Assembly: GCA_023055505.1 (NCBI GenBank) | Contig: JALIRH010000123.1 | Location: forward strand, 186,001-250,000 | Reading direction: 5' to 3' | Origin: Callipepla californica brunnescens | Taxonomy: Eukaryota > Chordata > Aves > Galliformes > Odontophoridae | Length of the DNA: 64,000 nt | Shown: piece after piece, positions 48,801-58,883 of the stretch | Position numbering within the stretch: position 1 is the first letter of the stretch | Layout of the letters: each line of letters opens with the position of its first letter | The notes under the pieces: generated by a model | Told to the model about the DNA's origin: nothing | Seen by the model: only the letters and a program-made list of their open reading frames with translations | The model's database searches: none | Position numbers and translations under genes: made by a program

Positions 48801-50675
48801 CCCTATTCCTAACCCTTACCCTAACTGTATCCCATTCCCTATCCTAACTCTTACCATAACCCTAACCCTGATGCTAATGCTAACCCTAACCCTGAATCTA
48901 ACCCTTACCCTAACCCTATCCCTTACCCAGAAGCTAACACTTAGCGTTGTACAATACCTAACCGTACCCTAACCCTATCCCTAAACCTAAAAGGAACCCA
49001 AACTCTAACCCTAAATCTGTCCCTGAGCCTAACCTTCAACCTTACCCTAACCTTAACCCTAACCCTGTTCCATTCTCTAAACATATCTGTAAGCATTACC
49101 TTCATCCTAACTCGAACTCTACCCTAACCCTATCCCTTTGACCCCAACACAAAACCCAGATTGAGCCTGACCCTAACCTAGGTAGCATCAAGTGTATGTA
49201 GGGTGAATTTGAGTTTTAGGGTCAAAGTTAAATTGTTAGTTTTAGGGTTAGGGTGAAGGATTGCTTTAGTTCTAGTATTAGGGTGTTTGGGGTTAGGGTT
49301 AGGGTAAGGATTTTGGAGTGGATTAGGTTTAGGGTCAGGTTTGGGGGAGTTTTGGGGTTAGGGTTAGATTTAGGATTAGGGTTAGCAAAAAAGTTGTTTT
49401 AGTTTTAGTTTAGGTTAGTGCTAGGATTAGGTTGAGTGTTCTTGTGAAGTTTAGGTTTAGGGTTAGGTTTAGGTTTAGATTGAGGTTTAGGGTAAGGAGT
49501 AGGGTTAATTTGACTTTTAGGGTCAGAGTAGAGTTAAGTCGTGTTAGGGTTAAGGTTAAGAACAGGATTCAGATTCCAATTAGGTTTTGGGTTCCTACTA
49601 GGGATAGGCCTCAAATTAGTGTTAAGGTTAGGGTTAGGGTTAGGTATAGGGAAAGGGTTAGTGTTAAGGCCAGGGCAAGTGTATGGTTTAGGGTAAAGAT
49701 TGGATTTAGGGTTAGGTTTAGATGTAGGTTTGGTTTGATCGTTAGGGTGTGAGAAGGCACCGGCCTTGGATTTCATTTGGAGATTGGGTAAGGTTTAGGA
49801 ATAGGAATAACATTGGTGTTTAAAAGATGATTAGTGTTAGTATTAGGGATAGGGTTACGGTTAGAGTTTAGTTAGGGTTGTTAGTTTTAGAGTGAGGGAT
49901 AGGGGTATGGTTTGGTCTAGTACTTGGGTTAGGGTTTGGGATAGTCATAGCATTAGTGTTAGGGTTAGGGTTCCGTTAGGGTTGTGGTAATCTGATGCTA
50001 GGTGTCGGGATTAGGGTTGTGCTTAAATGTGGGTTTGGTTTGAGGGTCAGAGTTAGGGTTAGGGTAGAGTTAGAATTAGGGTAAGAGTTAGGATTAGGTT
50101 TAGGATTAGGATAAAGATTAGGTTAGGATTAGTGTTGGCTTTAGGGTTGTGTCTGGGAGAAGGGTTAGTGTTAGGGATAGACTTAGGGTAAGAGTAAGTG
50201 TTAGGAATAGGCATAGGTTTTGGGAAAGTTTCAGAGTTTGGACTGGATTTATGATTAGGGTTAGGGACAAAGATTTTTTGAGATTTATGATTAGATTTAG
50301 GGAGAAAAGTAGGCTGACTTGTGGTGTTAGCAGTAGGTTTAGGTTTAGGTTTAGGTTTAGGATTCCATTTGTATTTATTGATCGAGGTTGGGTTAGTTGG
50401 AGTGTAAAGGTCAGAGTAGGGTTAGGCCTTGGGATAGGGTTAAGGTTTGGAATAGGATTAGGATTCAAATGATGTTACGGGTTGGTGTTAGGGTTAGGGA
50501 AAGGTTAGGATCAGGGTTGAGGTCAGGGTTAGGTATAGGAAAAGGGTTAGTGTTAGGGCTAGGGCAATTGGAAGGGTTAGGCTTAGGCTTAGATATTAGG
50601 GTTAGGTTTAGGCGGAGGTTTGGTTCGAGTGTCAGGGTGAGAGAAGGGGTAGGCCTGGGGTTTGGTTTTGGGTTA
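45834..50675. repeat. Tandem segmental unit 3, continuing into its parent ERV
   Basis: Third copy. It matches units 1 and 2, but its near-perfect telomere tract is about 185 bp shorter and rearranged (47645-48385), with three copies of the TTCCTAACCCTTACC insert. Where units 1 and 2 end, this unit runs without a break into the rest of the retrovirus, showing which copy carries the original junction. Confidence 0.9.
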
Positions 50676-50845
50676 CATCATACAAATCATCCCATACATT
50701 AGCTGGGGTGGGAGGTGCAAGGAACAGCCAGCAAAGTGCTGAGTTCATTCCAATCAGAGGACCTGAAGATCGGGTAGCTACTATCAAACCGTTTGTGTTG
50801 CCAATTCCGATGATACTTATGGGGCCCTGATGTTATGGTTCAGTG
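50676..50845 (+). pseudogene. pro: Class II protease C-terminal fragment
   Basis: The frame reads LAGVGGARNSQQSAEF, PFVLPIPMIFMGP, then a stop near 50827. The GVGGA and PMIFMG pattern matches the flap-to-C-terminus of class II retroviral proteases. The catalytic DTGA portion is missing, lost at the satellite junction. Confidence 0.65.
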
Positions 50846-51930
50846 GGGAGTCACTATCAGGTCAGATTTTCGGGAGGGGCCATTGAGAGGTGCGACGCCC
50901 TTAAGCTAATATGGAAAACAGATACCCCTAGATGGGTGGATCAATGGCCCCTTCCGCTAGAAAAACTTGGCGCCCTCCAAGACTTGGTAGCGGAACAATT
51001 AGCAAAAGGACATACTGTACCTCCACTAATCCTTGGAACTCACCTGGATTTGTCATTAAGAAACAAACTGGTCAATGGCGCTTGTTCCATGACCTCAGAA
51101 AAATGAATGATGCTCTGGAAAATATGGGAGCCCTTCAACCAGGCCTCCTGTCACCCACTATGATTCCCCGAGACTGGCATTTGACTGGCACTGATCTTCA
51201 AGACTGCTTTTTTAATAGTCCATTACACCCTGAGGATGCCCCTCCATTTGCTTTTTCAGTTCCAAGCATCAACATGCAAGCCCCGTTGCAGAGATACCAG
51301 TGGGTTGTGCTGCCACAAGGAATGAAAAATAGCCCCACCATTTGTCAGTGGTATGTAGCTAAAGTGCTTAGCCCCATTCCAGACACAATGCCAAATGTTT
51401 TATTGTATCATTAGATGGACGACATCTTAGTAACCGCGCAACATCACGAGATCATGGAGGAAGCAGTAGCCCTCCTTACAACTGCTGTTAATTCGGCAGG
51501 TTTCTGTATTGCGCCTGAAAAAATGCAGAAAATATCACCATGGAAATATTTAGGCTGGTGCATCAGAGCCCAGACTATCATTCCCTAGCCCTTCCAAAGA
51601 CAAACTGATGTGAAAAATTGACACGATGTACAAAAATGGTTGGGATCAATTAACTGGGTCTGAGCGCTCTTGGGTATCTCTAATGCAGACTTGTATCCTC
51701 TTTTGGAACTACTGAAAGGGGATTCTGATTTACACTCTCCCTGCCGTCTTGGCTCTGAAGTGGCTAGTGCCTTGCAAAAAGTTGCTGCAGCTAGCACTAA
51801 CAGACAAGCTCATCGGTGTGCCCCGGAGTTACCTTTTTTTCTAATGATCCTCAACCCTGCTCGACAACCTCATGCGCTAATTTTTCAGTGGGATTTTCAA
51901 AGGCCAGACCCACTATGAATTATTGAATGG
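50846..51930 (+). pseudogene. pol: Class II reverse transcriptase remnant
   Basis: Starts with WKTDTPRWVDQWPLPLEKL, then in a shifted frame WNSPGFVIKKQTGQWRLFHD, GTDLQDCFFNSPLHPED (motif A aspartate) and QWVVLPQGMKNSPTICQWYV (motif B). At the catalytic site the tyrosine codon of YMDD is TAG (51412-51414), followed by MDDILVT. Further stops occur near 51586, 51618 and 51661. The frame shift lies around 51000-51020. Confidence 0.82.
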
Positions 51931-52625
51931 ATTTTTTTGCCAAACCAGTTGACAAAGACAATCCTGACACAGCATGAGATGTTTGCTTCCCTGAGAATCA
52001 AAGCTAGGCAGCGCTTGCTGATGTTATCAGGGGTAGACTTTTCCTCTAGTTGTTTACCTGTGACAAATGTGTATTTACAATGGCTTGATCAGCAAGCAGA
52101 TGCCTTTAGCATGGCATTGGCAAGCTATACAGGCAGCCTTACTTCCCACGCACCGTCACACAAGCTATTGAACCTCAATGTTCACTTCACATCCACACCA
52201 AAAAGAAGTGATCAGCTGCTGCAGGCCCTTACCAGATTACGGATGGGTCTGGAAGATCACACAAATCAGTTATTTGATGGTGGGATAATCAACAGAAGCA
52301 ATGGGATTCGGATATTGAAATTGTTTCTGGTTCTCCACAAATAGTGGAACCAGCTGCTGTTGTCCGAGTTTTTTGGAAATGGTCCACACCTTTCAATCCT
52401 ATTACCGACTCAGCTTCTGTTGCAGGAATTGTTCAGCGAGCAGAAGCATCCATATTACGCAATATTTCTCACTCTTCATTGTTTATTTTGTTCCAGGAAC
52501 TTTTTTTTTTTTAGACTCCCACACTCATCCTTATTTTGTAATGCACATCCGCTCACACACATCTTTACCTGGTTTCACGGCAGAAGGGAATCTCAAGCTG
52601 ATATGTCCGTGTTTTACCAGACCGA
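51931..52625 (+). pseudogene. Class II connection and RNase H remnant
   Basis: The connection region is readable at 51937-52200 (QWLDQQADAFSMALASYTG). RNase H is recognised by TDGSGRSHKSVI near 52240-52275 in another frame, interrupted by TGA. A T13 run at 52499-52512 in the RNase H/integrase linker is a likely slippage site. Confidence 0.65.
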
Positions 52626-53469
52626 ATAGCGCAAGCTAAACTTAGCCACTCCTTCTTTCATCAGAATGCTGGAGGTCTTAAACGACAGTCTGGGCTTACC
52701 TCCCAACAAGCATCAAACATTACAGCGGTATGTCCCGACTGCCAGAGGCATTCTTTCCCATCAATAGCAGGGGGGGTTAACCCCAGAGATCTGCAGAGCC
52801 TCCAGCTATGGCAAATGGATGTCACACATTACCCATGGTTTGGTAAGCTGAAATATACACATTCCTCGATTGATACTTTTTCCGGAGCTTTATTTTCCTC
52901 TTGTCATACAGGAGAAAAGGCACGAGATGTTCGCAAGCGTTTGCTGCGTGCTTTTGCTACATTAGGTATCCCTTCCCAATTAAAAACAGATCATGGTCCT
53001 GCATATACCTCTGCTGCGACAAAAGCCTTCCTGGATTCTTGGGGCATTATGCACATCACCGCGATCCCTCATTCCCCTCCAGGTCAATTGAGCGGTCACA
53101 CCAATCTTTAAAGCGTCTATTAGCACAACAGAAAGGGGGAATGGGAGCTTCCCCTCCTGAGGAGCGACTACATAAAGCTCTTGATGTTTTCACTTTTTGA
53201 ATTCTTCTCTGCTAGATACCAATCCCCCGATAGTCCGACATTTTAGTTCGAATATCACATTGGAAAGAAGAATCAAGGCTCCGGTGTTGATTCGCCACCC
53301 AGAAACAGGTATGATAATGGGGCCACATCCTCTTGTCACATGGGGGAGAGGTCATGCTTGTGTCTCCACAGGAAAAGGCCCCAGGTGGATTCCTGCGAAG
53401 AACGTGAAACCATACCGCGAGGAACAGACTTGGTCGACAACAGATGAAAACACAACCAAGGAAGGATGA
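52626..53469 (+). pseudogene. Class II integrase remnant
   Basis: The HHCC zinc domain is readable near 52650-52740 (HSFFHQNAGGLKRQ ... VCPDCQRHSF), with both histidines and both cysteines kept. The core follows: LQLWQMDVTHYP (first aspartate, about 52815), LKTDHGPAYTS (second aspartate, about 52990), and IPHSPPGQLS near 53075, after which the frame shifts before the glutamate. The C-terminal domain is readable at 53270-53430 (GPHPLVTWGRGHACVSTGKG, RWIPAKNVKPY). One shift and one stop (about 53199) separate core and C-terminus. Confidence 0.82.
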
Positions 53470-53501
53470 GACCAGCTACTGTATGGACTTGACTTCTTGA
53501 A

Positions 53502-54629
53502 ATGTCAGGACTCTCTACTGGTTTTATTACCCTCCCAAAAACGAATGTGTGGCTTACACTTGCTAATATTACTCATCAGGAAACACTTTGCTTAGCCACT
53601 GCAACTGCGCAAAATCCCTTCTCTACCCGCTTGGTGGGCTTTCCCATAGACGAGTGGCCAATCCCTGGTCCCTCACGAGCAATCTTTACTGGCACAAATT
53701 TGGTAGATAATTGGGATGGATGGGTTCCATATCTTCCGTCTGCCAAATTAGAGCCACAAGAAATAGATTTCTTAGGATCTATAAAAATGGACTTCTGCCT
53801 GAGATTCCATTCTACTGGAAAAAATAAAACCAAACTATGGGATGTCAGTCCCGTAGACACAGCCATCAATAACCAAACTCTGTGGTGTAATTACACCTCA
53901 CCCAGCCTTTCAAAATCAGTAAATGCTCCTTTACAGTTACCAGATGGAGTTTTCCGTAGTTGCGCTGACCGGGCATGGCCTGCCATTCCTTCTTACATTA
54001 GAGGTGGGCCATGTAGTCTCGGGCGTTTAACCATCCTTACCCGAAATGAGACAACTGTCTTGCAATGGAGAAAGAAATATTCTCATCACCGTTTTAGGAG
54101 AATGACCCACACCTTCAGATCAGATTGTGATGATAACATGAAGTTTTGGAACAGGGAGACCATAGGAGCCGTTTCCTTTTTCACACCGCAGGTTGCTGTT
54201 GCTAAAGCTTTGGCAACACTGAACAAACTGGCTTCTTGCTTAGCAAAACAAGGAAATGCCACTAGTTTAGCTTTAACAGGTCTTTTACTTGATGCAGACA
54301 GTGTCAGACATGCTGCGCCACAAAATTGCGCTGCTACTGATTTCCTACTTCTGGCGCAAGGCCATGGCTGGGAGGATTTCGAAGGAATGTGCTGCATGAA
54401 CCTGTCAGAACATTCCGTTTCAATTCAAGCAAGTATCAAGACCATACGGGATGGAGTGAAGAAACTGCAGGAACAGAGGGATTGGGACTGGTTGGACAAA
54501 TTATTCTCGGGATGGGGGTCTCACCGGATGGCTCCACAGTATCTTAAAAATGATGTGCTACATTGCGATGATCGTTGTAACGCTTTTGCTGTTACTTCCT
54601 TGCATTTTACAATGTGCGCAAAAAGATGA
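53502..54629 (+). pseudogene. env: Alpharetrovirus-like envelope, long open frame with broken anchor
   Basis: A 375-residue frame covers part of the surface subunit (several N-glycosylation sequons, among them NYTS and NETT) and most of the transmembrane subunit. The latter has a helical heptad region (VAVAKALATLNKLASCLAKQ), the conserved region around FLLLAQGHGWEDFEGMCC and a second helical region (IQASIKTIRDGVKKLQEQ). In the family's CX6CC motif the first cysteine is tryptophan here. Near 54519 the frame shifts, so the hydrophobic membrane anchor (about 54545-54612) is read only in another frame, and this one ends in non-hydrophobic residues. The N-terminus has no obvious signal peptide. 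The product, if made, would not be a normal anchored envelope. Confidence 0.85.
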
Positions 54630-54660
54630 TTGACAATGCTACAAAGAAAATATTCATAAC

Positions 54661-54675
54661 AGAAAGGGGGAGAAG
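54661..54675 (+). promoter_or_regulatory. Polypurine tract
   Basis: AGAAAGGGGGAGAAG immediately before the TG of the 3' LTR: the plus-strand priming site of the class II element, which fixes the LTR edge. Confidence 0.75.
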
Positions 54676-55042
54676 TGGGTGATGGCAAAAGTGGGAGTCA
54701 GACGGAACTGTTAGCTAAGCAGGAATCAGGCCATAAACCTTGGACGTAGGCTGTGTAAAGATAAGCTGATAAGCTTGAGACAACCATGTCTAAGGAGTGA
54801 AAAGAAACAGAAGACAGTAATGGATAGCAATAAGAAACTGTTTGTTTAGATGACTAGGAGTGTTTTATATTCTTGACCTGTTAACACTGAGGAGTGTAAA
54901 TTCCCTCAATTAGATCCTTGCAGCTTCCCCCAGTTAGATCCTAACACACACTGCTTCTCTGTCTATCTAAGCTTTGAGTTGTTGCTTAATAAATGGAACA
55001 TTAGCTAGCATCAAGCTGGGTTCCCGACCCTTCATTGTAACA
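54676..55042 (+). repeat. 3' LTR of the class II ERV (about 367 bp)
   Basis: Starts TGGGTGATGG after the polypurine tract. It contains a TTTTATATTC TATA-like box (about 54861) and an AATAAA signal near 54988, and ends about TTGTAACA at 55042, where minisatellite B starts. The inverted ends are imperfect, so the right edge is uncertain by a few bases. Confidence 0.72.
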
Positions 55043-55176
55043 GTCTGTGGGTCTCTATGGGTCCCGCTATGGGTCCCAATATGGTTTGCTGTGGGTCACT
55101 GTGGGTCCTGCTATGGGTCGCTGTGGGTCTCTATATGCCCCAGGAGATCCCTAAGGGGCTGCAGTTCCCCTCCACG

Positions 55177-55196
55177 CCACCAGGGGAGGGGGCGCT
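55177..55196 (+). promoter_or_regulatory. CTCF-like motif, module 1 (interrupted)
   Basis: CCACCAGGGGAGGGGGCGCT: the CTCF core with an extra AGGGG-like insertion, so probably weak. Confidence 0.3.
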
Positions 55197-55488
55197 CTCA
55201 CGTGATGTCTCTGTGCCTTCCTATTGCTCTCTGAGGTTTTCTATGGGTCGCTGTGGGTCCCGGCATGGGTTGCTTTGGGTCAAGCTGTGGGTCACTGTGG
55301 GTCGCTGTGGGTCTCGCTATGGGTCACTGTGGGTTGCTGTGGTTTGCTATGAGTCTCTATGGGTTGCTGTGGGTCGCTGTGGGTCACGCTATGGGTCCCA
55401 ATAGGGTTCGCTGTGGGTCGGTGTGGGTCCTGCTATGGGTCTCTACGTGCCCCAGGAGATCCCTAAGGGGCTGCAGTTCCCCTTCACG

Positions 55489-55503
55489 CCACCAGAGGGA
55501 GCT
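55489..55503 (+). promoter_or_regulatory. CTCF-like motif, module 2 (degenerate)
   Basis: CCACCAGAGGGAGCT, at the same place in the second module. It keeps CCACCAGAGGG but has AG in place of the GCG end. Confidence 0.3.
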
Positions 55504-55735
55504 CTCACATGATGTCGCTGTGTCTCTACGGCTTCCTATTGCTCTCTGTGTTTTCCTATTGGGCGCTATGTGTCGCTATGGGTCCCAATATGCTTCGCTG
55601 TGGGTTACTGTGGGTCACTGTGGATCGCTATGGGTTGCTATGGATCGCTTTGGTTTGCTGTGGGTCCTGCTATGGGTCTCTGTGGGTCTCTAAGGTTCCC
55701 AATGGATCCCTAAGGGGCTGCAGTTCCCCTCCACG

Positions 55736-55750
55736 CCACCAGGGGGCGCT
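55736..55750 (+). promoter_or_regulatory. CTCF core motif, module 3 (consensus)
   Basis: CCACCAGGGGGCGCT is an exact match to the core recognised by zinc fingers 4-7 of CTCF, in a CpG-containing context. CTCF sites organise chromatin loops and insulators. Binding here is inferred from the motif only. Confidence 0.55.
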
Positions 55751-56522
55751 CTCACGTAATGTCGCTGGGTCTCTAGGGCTCCTTATTGCTATCAGTGGTT
55801 TCCTATTGGGCGCTATGGGTCGCTGTGGGTCACTATGCGTCGCTATCGATCTCCGTGGGATGCTACGTTTTGCTGCGGGTCTCTATGGGACGCTATGGGT
55901 CACTGTGGGTCTTGCTATGTGTATCCATGGGTCGCTATGGGTCGATGTGGATCGCTATAAGTCTCTACATGTTGCTAAGGGTTGCAATGGGTCGCTGTGG
56001 GTCATGCTGTGGGTGTCTGTGGGTCCAGCTATGGGTCATTGTGGGTCGCAGTGAGTCGCTACGGGTCTCTTCGGGACGCTATGGGTCACTGTAGGTCCTG
56101 CTATGGGTCGCTGTGGGTCGCTTTGGGTCTCTATGGGTCTCAGTGGGTCTCTGTGGGTCACTGTGGGTTGCTATGGGTCGGTGTGGGTCGCTGTGTGTCG
56201 CGGTGGGTCGCTATCGGTCACTATTGGTTGTAATCGGTCTCTGTGGGTTGCTGTGAGTCGCTGTGGGCCCCCCTATAGGTTGCTGTGGGTCGGCTGGGTC
56301 GCTATGGGTTGCTGTGGATGGCTGTGTGTCGCTGTGCCTCTATGAGTCGCTATGGGTTGCAGTGCGTCGCAATGGGTCAATGTGGTCTGTTACGGGTCGC
56401 TGTGGGTTACGCTGTGGGTCCCAATATGGTTCGCTGTGGGTCAGTGTGGGTCCTGCTATGAGGCGCTGTTGGTCTCTATGTGCCCCAGGAGATTCCTAAG
56501 GAGCTGCAGTTCCCCCTCCACG

Positions 56523-56537
56523 ACACCAGGCGGCGCT
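56523..56537 (+). promoter_or_regulatory. CTCF-like motif, module 4
   Basis: ACACCAGGCGGCGCT, one or two changes from the core, at the equivalent place in the fourth module. Confidence 0.4.
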
Positions 56538-57035
56538 CTCACGTGATGTCGCTGTGTCTCTGTGGCTCCCTCTTGCTCCCTGTGGTTTTCCATGGGTCGC
56601 TGTGGATCGCTATGGGTCCCAATGGATCGCTGTGGTTCCTGGCATGGGTCGCTATGGGTCAAGCTGTGGGTCACTTTGGGTTGCTGTGGGTGTCTGTGGG
56701 TCCAGCTATAGGTCACTGTGGGTCTCAGTGAGTCGCTGTGGGTCTCTATAAGTCGCTGTGGGTAACTATGAGTCTCTATGTGTTTCTATGGGTCGCTGTG
56801 GGTCTCTATGGGTCGCTGTGGGTCCCGCTGTGGGTCACTGTGGGTCGCTGTGTGAGCTATCGGTCTCTGTGGGTTGCTGTGGTTCCCCCTATAGGTTGCT
56901 GTGGGTCGGTTGGGTCGCTGTGGGTCCCGCTATGGGTCGCTGTGAGTCTCTATGGGTCGCTGTGGGTCTCTATGGGTCAGTGTGGGTCACTGTGGGTCAG
57001 TGTGGGTCGCTGTGGGTCCCGCAGAAGGCGGTGTG

Positions 57036-57220
57036 CCCAGAGCGAAGCCACGCCCAGCTATGGGGCGGATGTGGGGCAGCTACGGGGCAGCCATGGGTCA
57101 CCATGGATCTCCATGGGGTCCCTACGGATCTCAATGGGGTCTCCACTGATCTCAGTGGATCTCAATGGGGTGGCTATGGGGCAGCTGTGGGGCAGCAATG
57201 GGGCACTGACCTATTCCCCT
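57036..57220 (+). other. Transition between minisatellites B and C
   Basis: GCCCAGAGCGAAGCCACGCCC followed by a short run of TATGGGGCAGC-like units similar to minisatellite A. A candidate splice acceptor (CTGACCTATTCCCCTCAG) lies at its end, but I cannot tie it to a gene. Confidence 0.4.
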
Positions 57221-58370
57221 CAGAATGCCGCCACTGCATCTCCTCCACCTCCTGCGGGAGCACCTCTGTGGGGCAGAACTCTGCCCCACACCTTCACCCC
57301 AAACATCCACACCACAGCTCAGCCCCACAGCGCTGCCCCACATCCCACACATTTGCCCCACATCTCTGCCCCTCATCCCCTGGCCACACAGCTCAGCCCC
57401 ACATCCCACAGCTCAGCCCCTCATCCCACACCTGGCCCCAGAGCTCAGCCCTGTGGCTCTGCCCCACACATCTGCCCCAAACCCCACACCTGGACCCACA
57501 GCTCAGCCCCACATCCCTCAGCTCTGCACCACAGCTCAGCCCCTCACCTCACACCTGGCCCCAGAGCTCAGCCCTGAGGCTCTGCCCCACACATCTGCCC
57601 CAAACCCCACACCTGGACCCACAGATCTGCCCCACATCCCACAGCTCTGCCCCACGGCTCAACCCCAATCTGCACATACCTGCCCCACATCCCACAGCTC
57701 TGCCCCACATACCTACCTGCCCCACAGATCAGCCCCACATTCCACAGCTCTGCCCCATGGATCAGCCTCACATCCCGCAGCTCAGCCCCGCATCTGAGCC
57801 CCACATCTGCTCATACCTGCACCACACCTCCGCCCCCCAACCGCCACAGCTCTGCCCCACAGATCCACCCCACAGCTCAGCCCCACATCCCACAGCTCAG
57901 CCCCTCATCCCACACCTGGCCCCAGAGCTCAGCCCTGTGGCTCTGCCCCACACATCTGCCCCAAACCCCACACCTGGACCCACAGCTCAGCCCCACATCC
58001 CTCAGCTCTGCACCACAGCTCAGCCCCTCACCTCACACCTGGCCCCAGAGCTCAGCCCTGTGGCTCTGCCCCACACATCTGCCCCAAATCCATTCCACAG
58101 CTCTGCCCCATGGATCAGCCTCACATCCCGCAGCTCAGCCCCGCATCTGAGCCCCACATCTGCTCATACCTGCACCACACCTCCGCCCCCCAACCGCCAC
58201 AGCTCTGCCCCACAGATCCACCCCACAGCTCAGCCCCGCATCCCACAGCTCTGCCCCAATCAGTGCACCTGGACCCACAACTCTGCCCCACAGCTCTGCC
58301 CCAAGCCTGGACCCCACACCCATGACCCCAGCCCCAAATCCCTGCCCCATAACCCCATAACCTGACCCCG
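57221..58370 (+). repeat. Minisatellite C (CAGCTCTGCCCCACA-like)
   Basis: Tandem CAGCTCAGCCCCACATCCCA-like units with longer duplications: a block with CACCTGGCCCCAGAGCTCAG recurs at about 57430, 57560, 57915 and 58037. The reverse complement (TGTGGGGCAGAGCTG) resembles minisatellite A, suggesting a shared origin in opposite orientation. A 535-residue frame across B and C is repeat translation. Confidence 0.88.
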
Positions 58371-58760
58371 GCCCCATAACCGCCCCTCCCGCCCTGCCAC
58401 TGACCACGTGCTCTGCTTCCAGCTCCGCTTCCACCATGCGGCCGCTTCCGGCCCCACGGCACAGCTCGGCCAATCATAGCACAGATCGGCAGCGGAAAGG
58501 GCGGGGTGTGGGGTAGCGAGGCGGAACAGTGCCACTGGAACGAGGCACGATGACCGGAAATGACTGAAACTTCTGGGAGCGTGGATTTCCGGCAGCGAGC
58601 GGGGCATTGTGGGTAAGGAGGCGGAAGCACGCCTGGAAGTGGGAAACCGGAAGCCAGTGGGAAGCGAGTGGGCGTGGCCAACGTTAAGCCTCGCATTCGA
58701 GCCATGCCCCAACGTGCAATGACCCGAAGTGACCCCGATGTGACGCAAAATGACCCCAAA
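58371..58760. promoter_or_regulatory. CpG-rich promoter-like segment
   Basis: CpG-dense, with a CCAAT motif (58479-58483), GC boxes (GGGCGGGG near 58500), ETS-like CCGGAA sites and a GGGCATTGTGGG element (about 58600). On the minus strand an ATG in good context (58435-58437) opens MVEAELEAEHV, followed by a GTCAGT donor-like sequence, possibly a short first exon. I do not recognise it securely; LEAEHV occurs in BOLA2, too short to conclude anything. On the plus strand an ATG overlapping this area opens only a short frame. Confidence 0.4.
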
Positions 58761-58883
58761 TATCCCAGATTACTTCCAACACTTCTTGGAAGCGCTGTGC
58801 CCCAAAGGGCCCCAAAATGACCCCAAAGTGACCCCAAAACCCTATAACGACCCCATAAGGACCATATCAAATCCCCTATGGGG
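58761..58883 (+). repeat. GACCCCAAA-type low-complexity repeat
   Basis: Irregular TGACCCCAAAGTGACCCC units between the promoter-like segment and the SGF29-like exon fragments. No coding signal is seen. Confidence 0.5.

Larger units (their letters stand above)
50676..55042 (+). mobile_element. Class II (alpha/beta-like) endogenous retrovirus, 5'-truncated
   Basis: A plus-strand element: protease C-terminal half, RT, RNase H, integrase, env, polypurine tract and 3' LTR. The 5' LTR, gag and start of protease are missing; protease joins TTAGGG satellite directly at about 50676. The envelope's transmembrane part resembles alpharetroviruses (avian leukosis-type), while RT has the MDD of a class II YMDD. 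Stops and frameshifts break pol and the end of env. Confidence 0.87.
55043..57035 (+). repeat. Minisatellite B (GGGTCGCTATGGGTC-like)
   Basis: Roughly 10-12-bp units built on CTGTGGGTCGCTATGGGTC. Four longer modules (about 100 bp) beginning CCCCAGGAGATCCCTAAGGG recur at about 55137, 55449, 55690 and 56482. The long frames (GSLWVAVGL-type) are repeat translations, not genes. Confidence 0.9.

Noticed and set aside
17392..50702. Frames rich in VRVRFRVR, GLGLGLGL or NPNPNPNLN
   Set aside because: Translations of degenerate TTAGGG/CCCTAA repeats. Identical frames in the three 5.2-kb units reflect DNA duplication, not selection.
56758..58365. 535-residue plus-strand open frame
   Set aside because: It runs across two unrelated minisatellites and translates only their repeats (GSLWVAVG-type, then CPTSHSSAPH-type). 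It has no domain and no promoter at its start.
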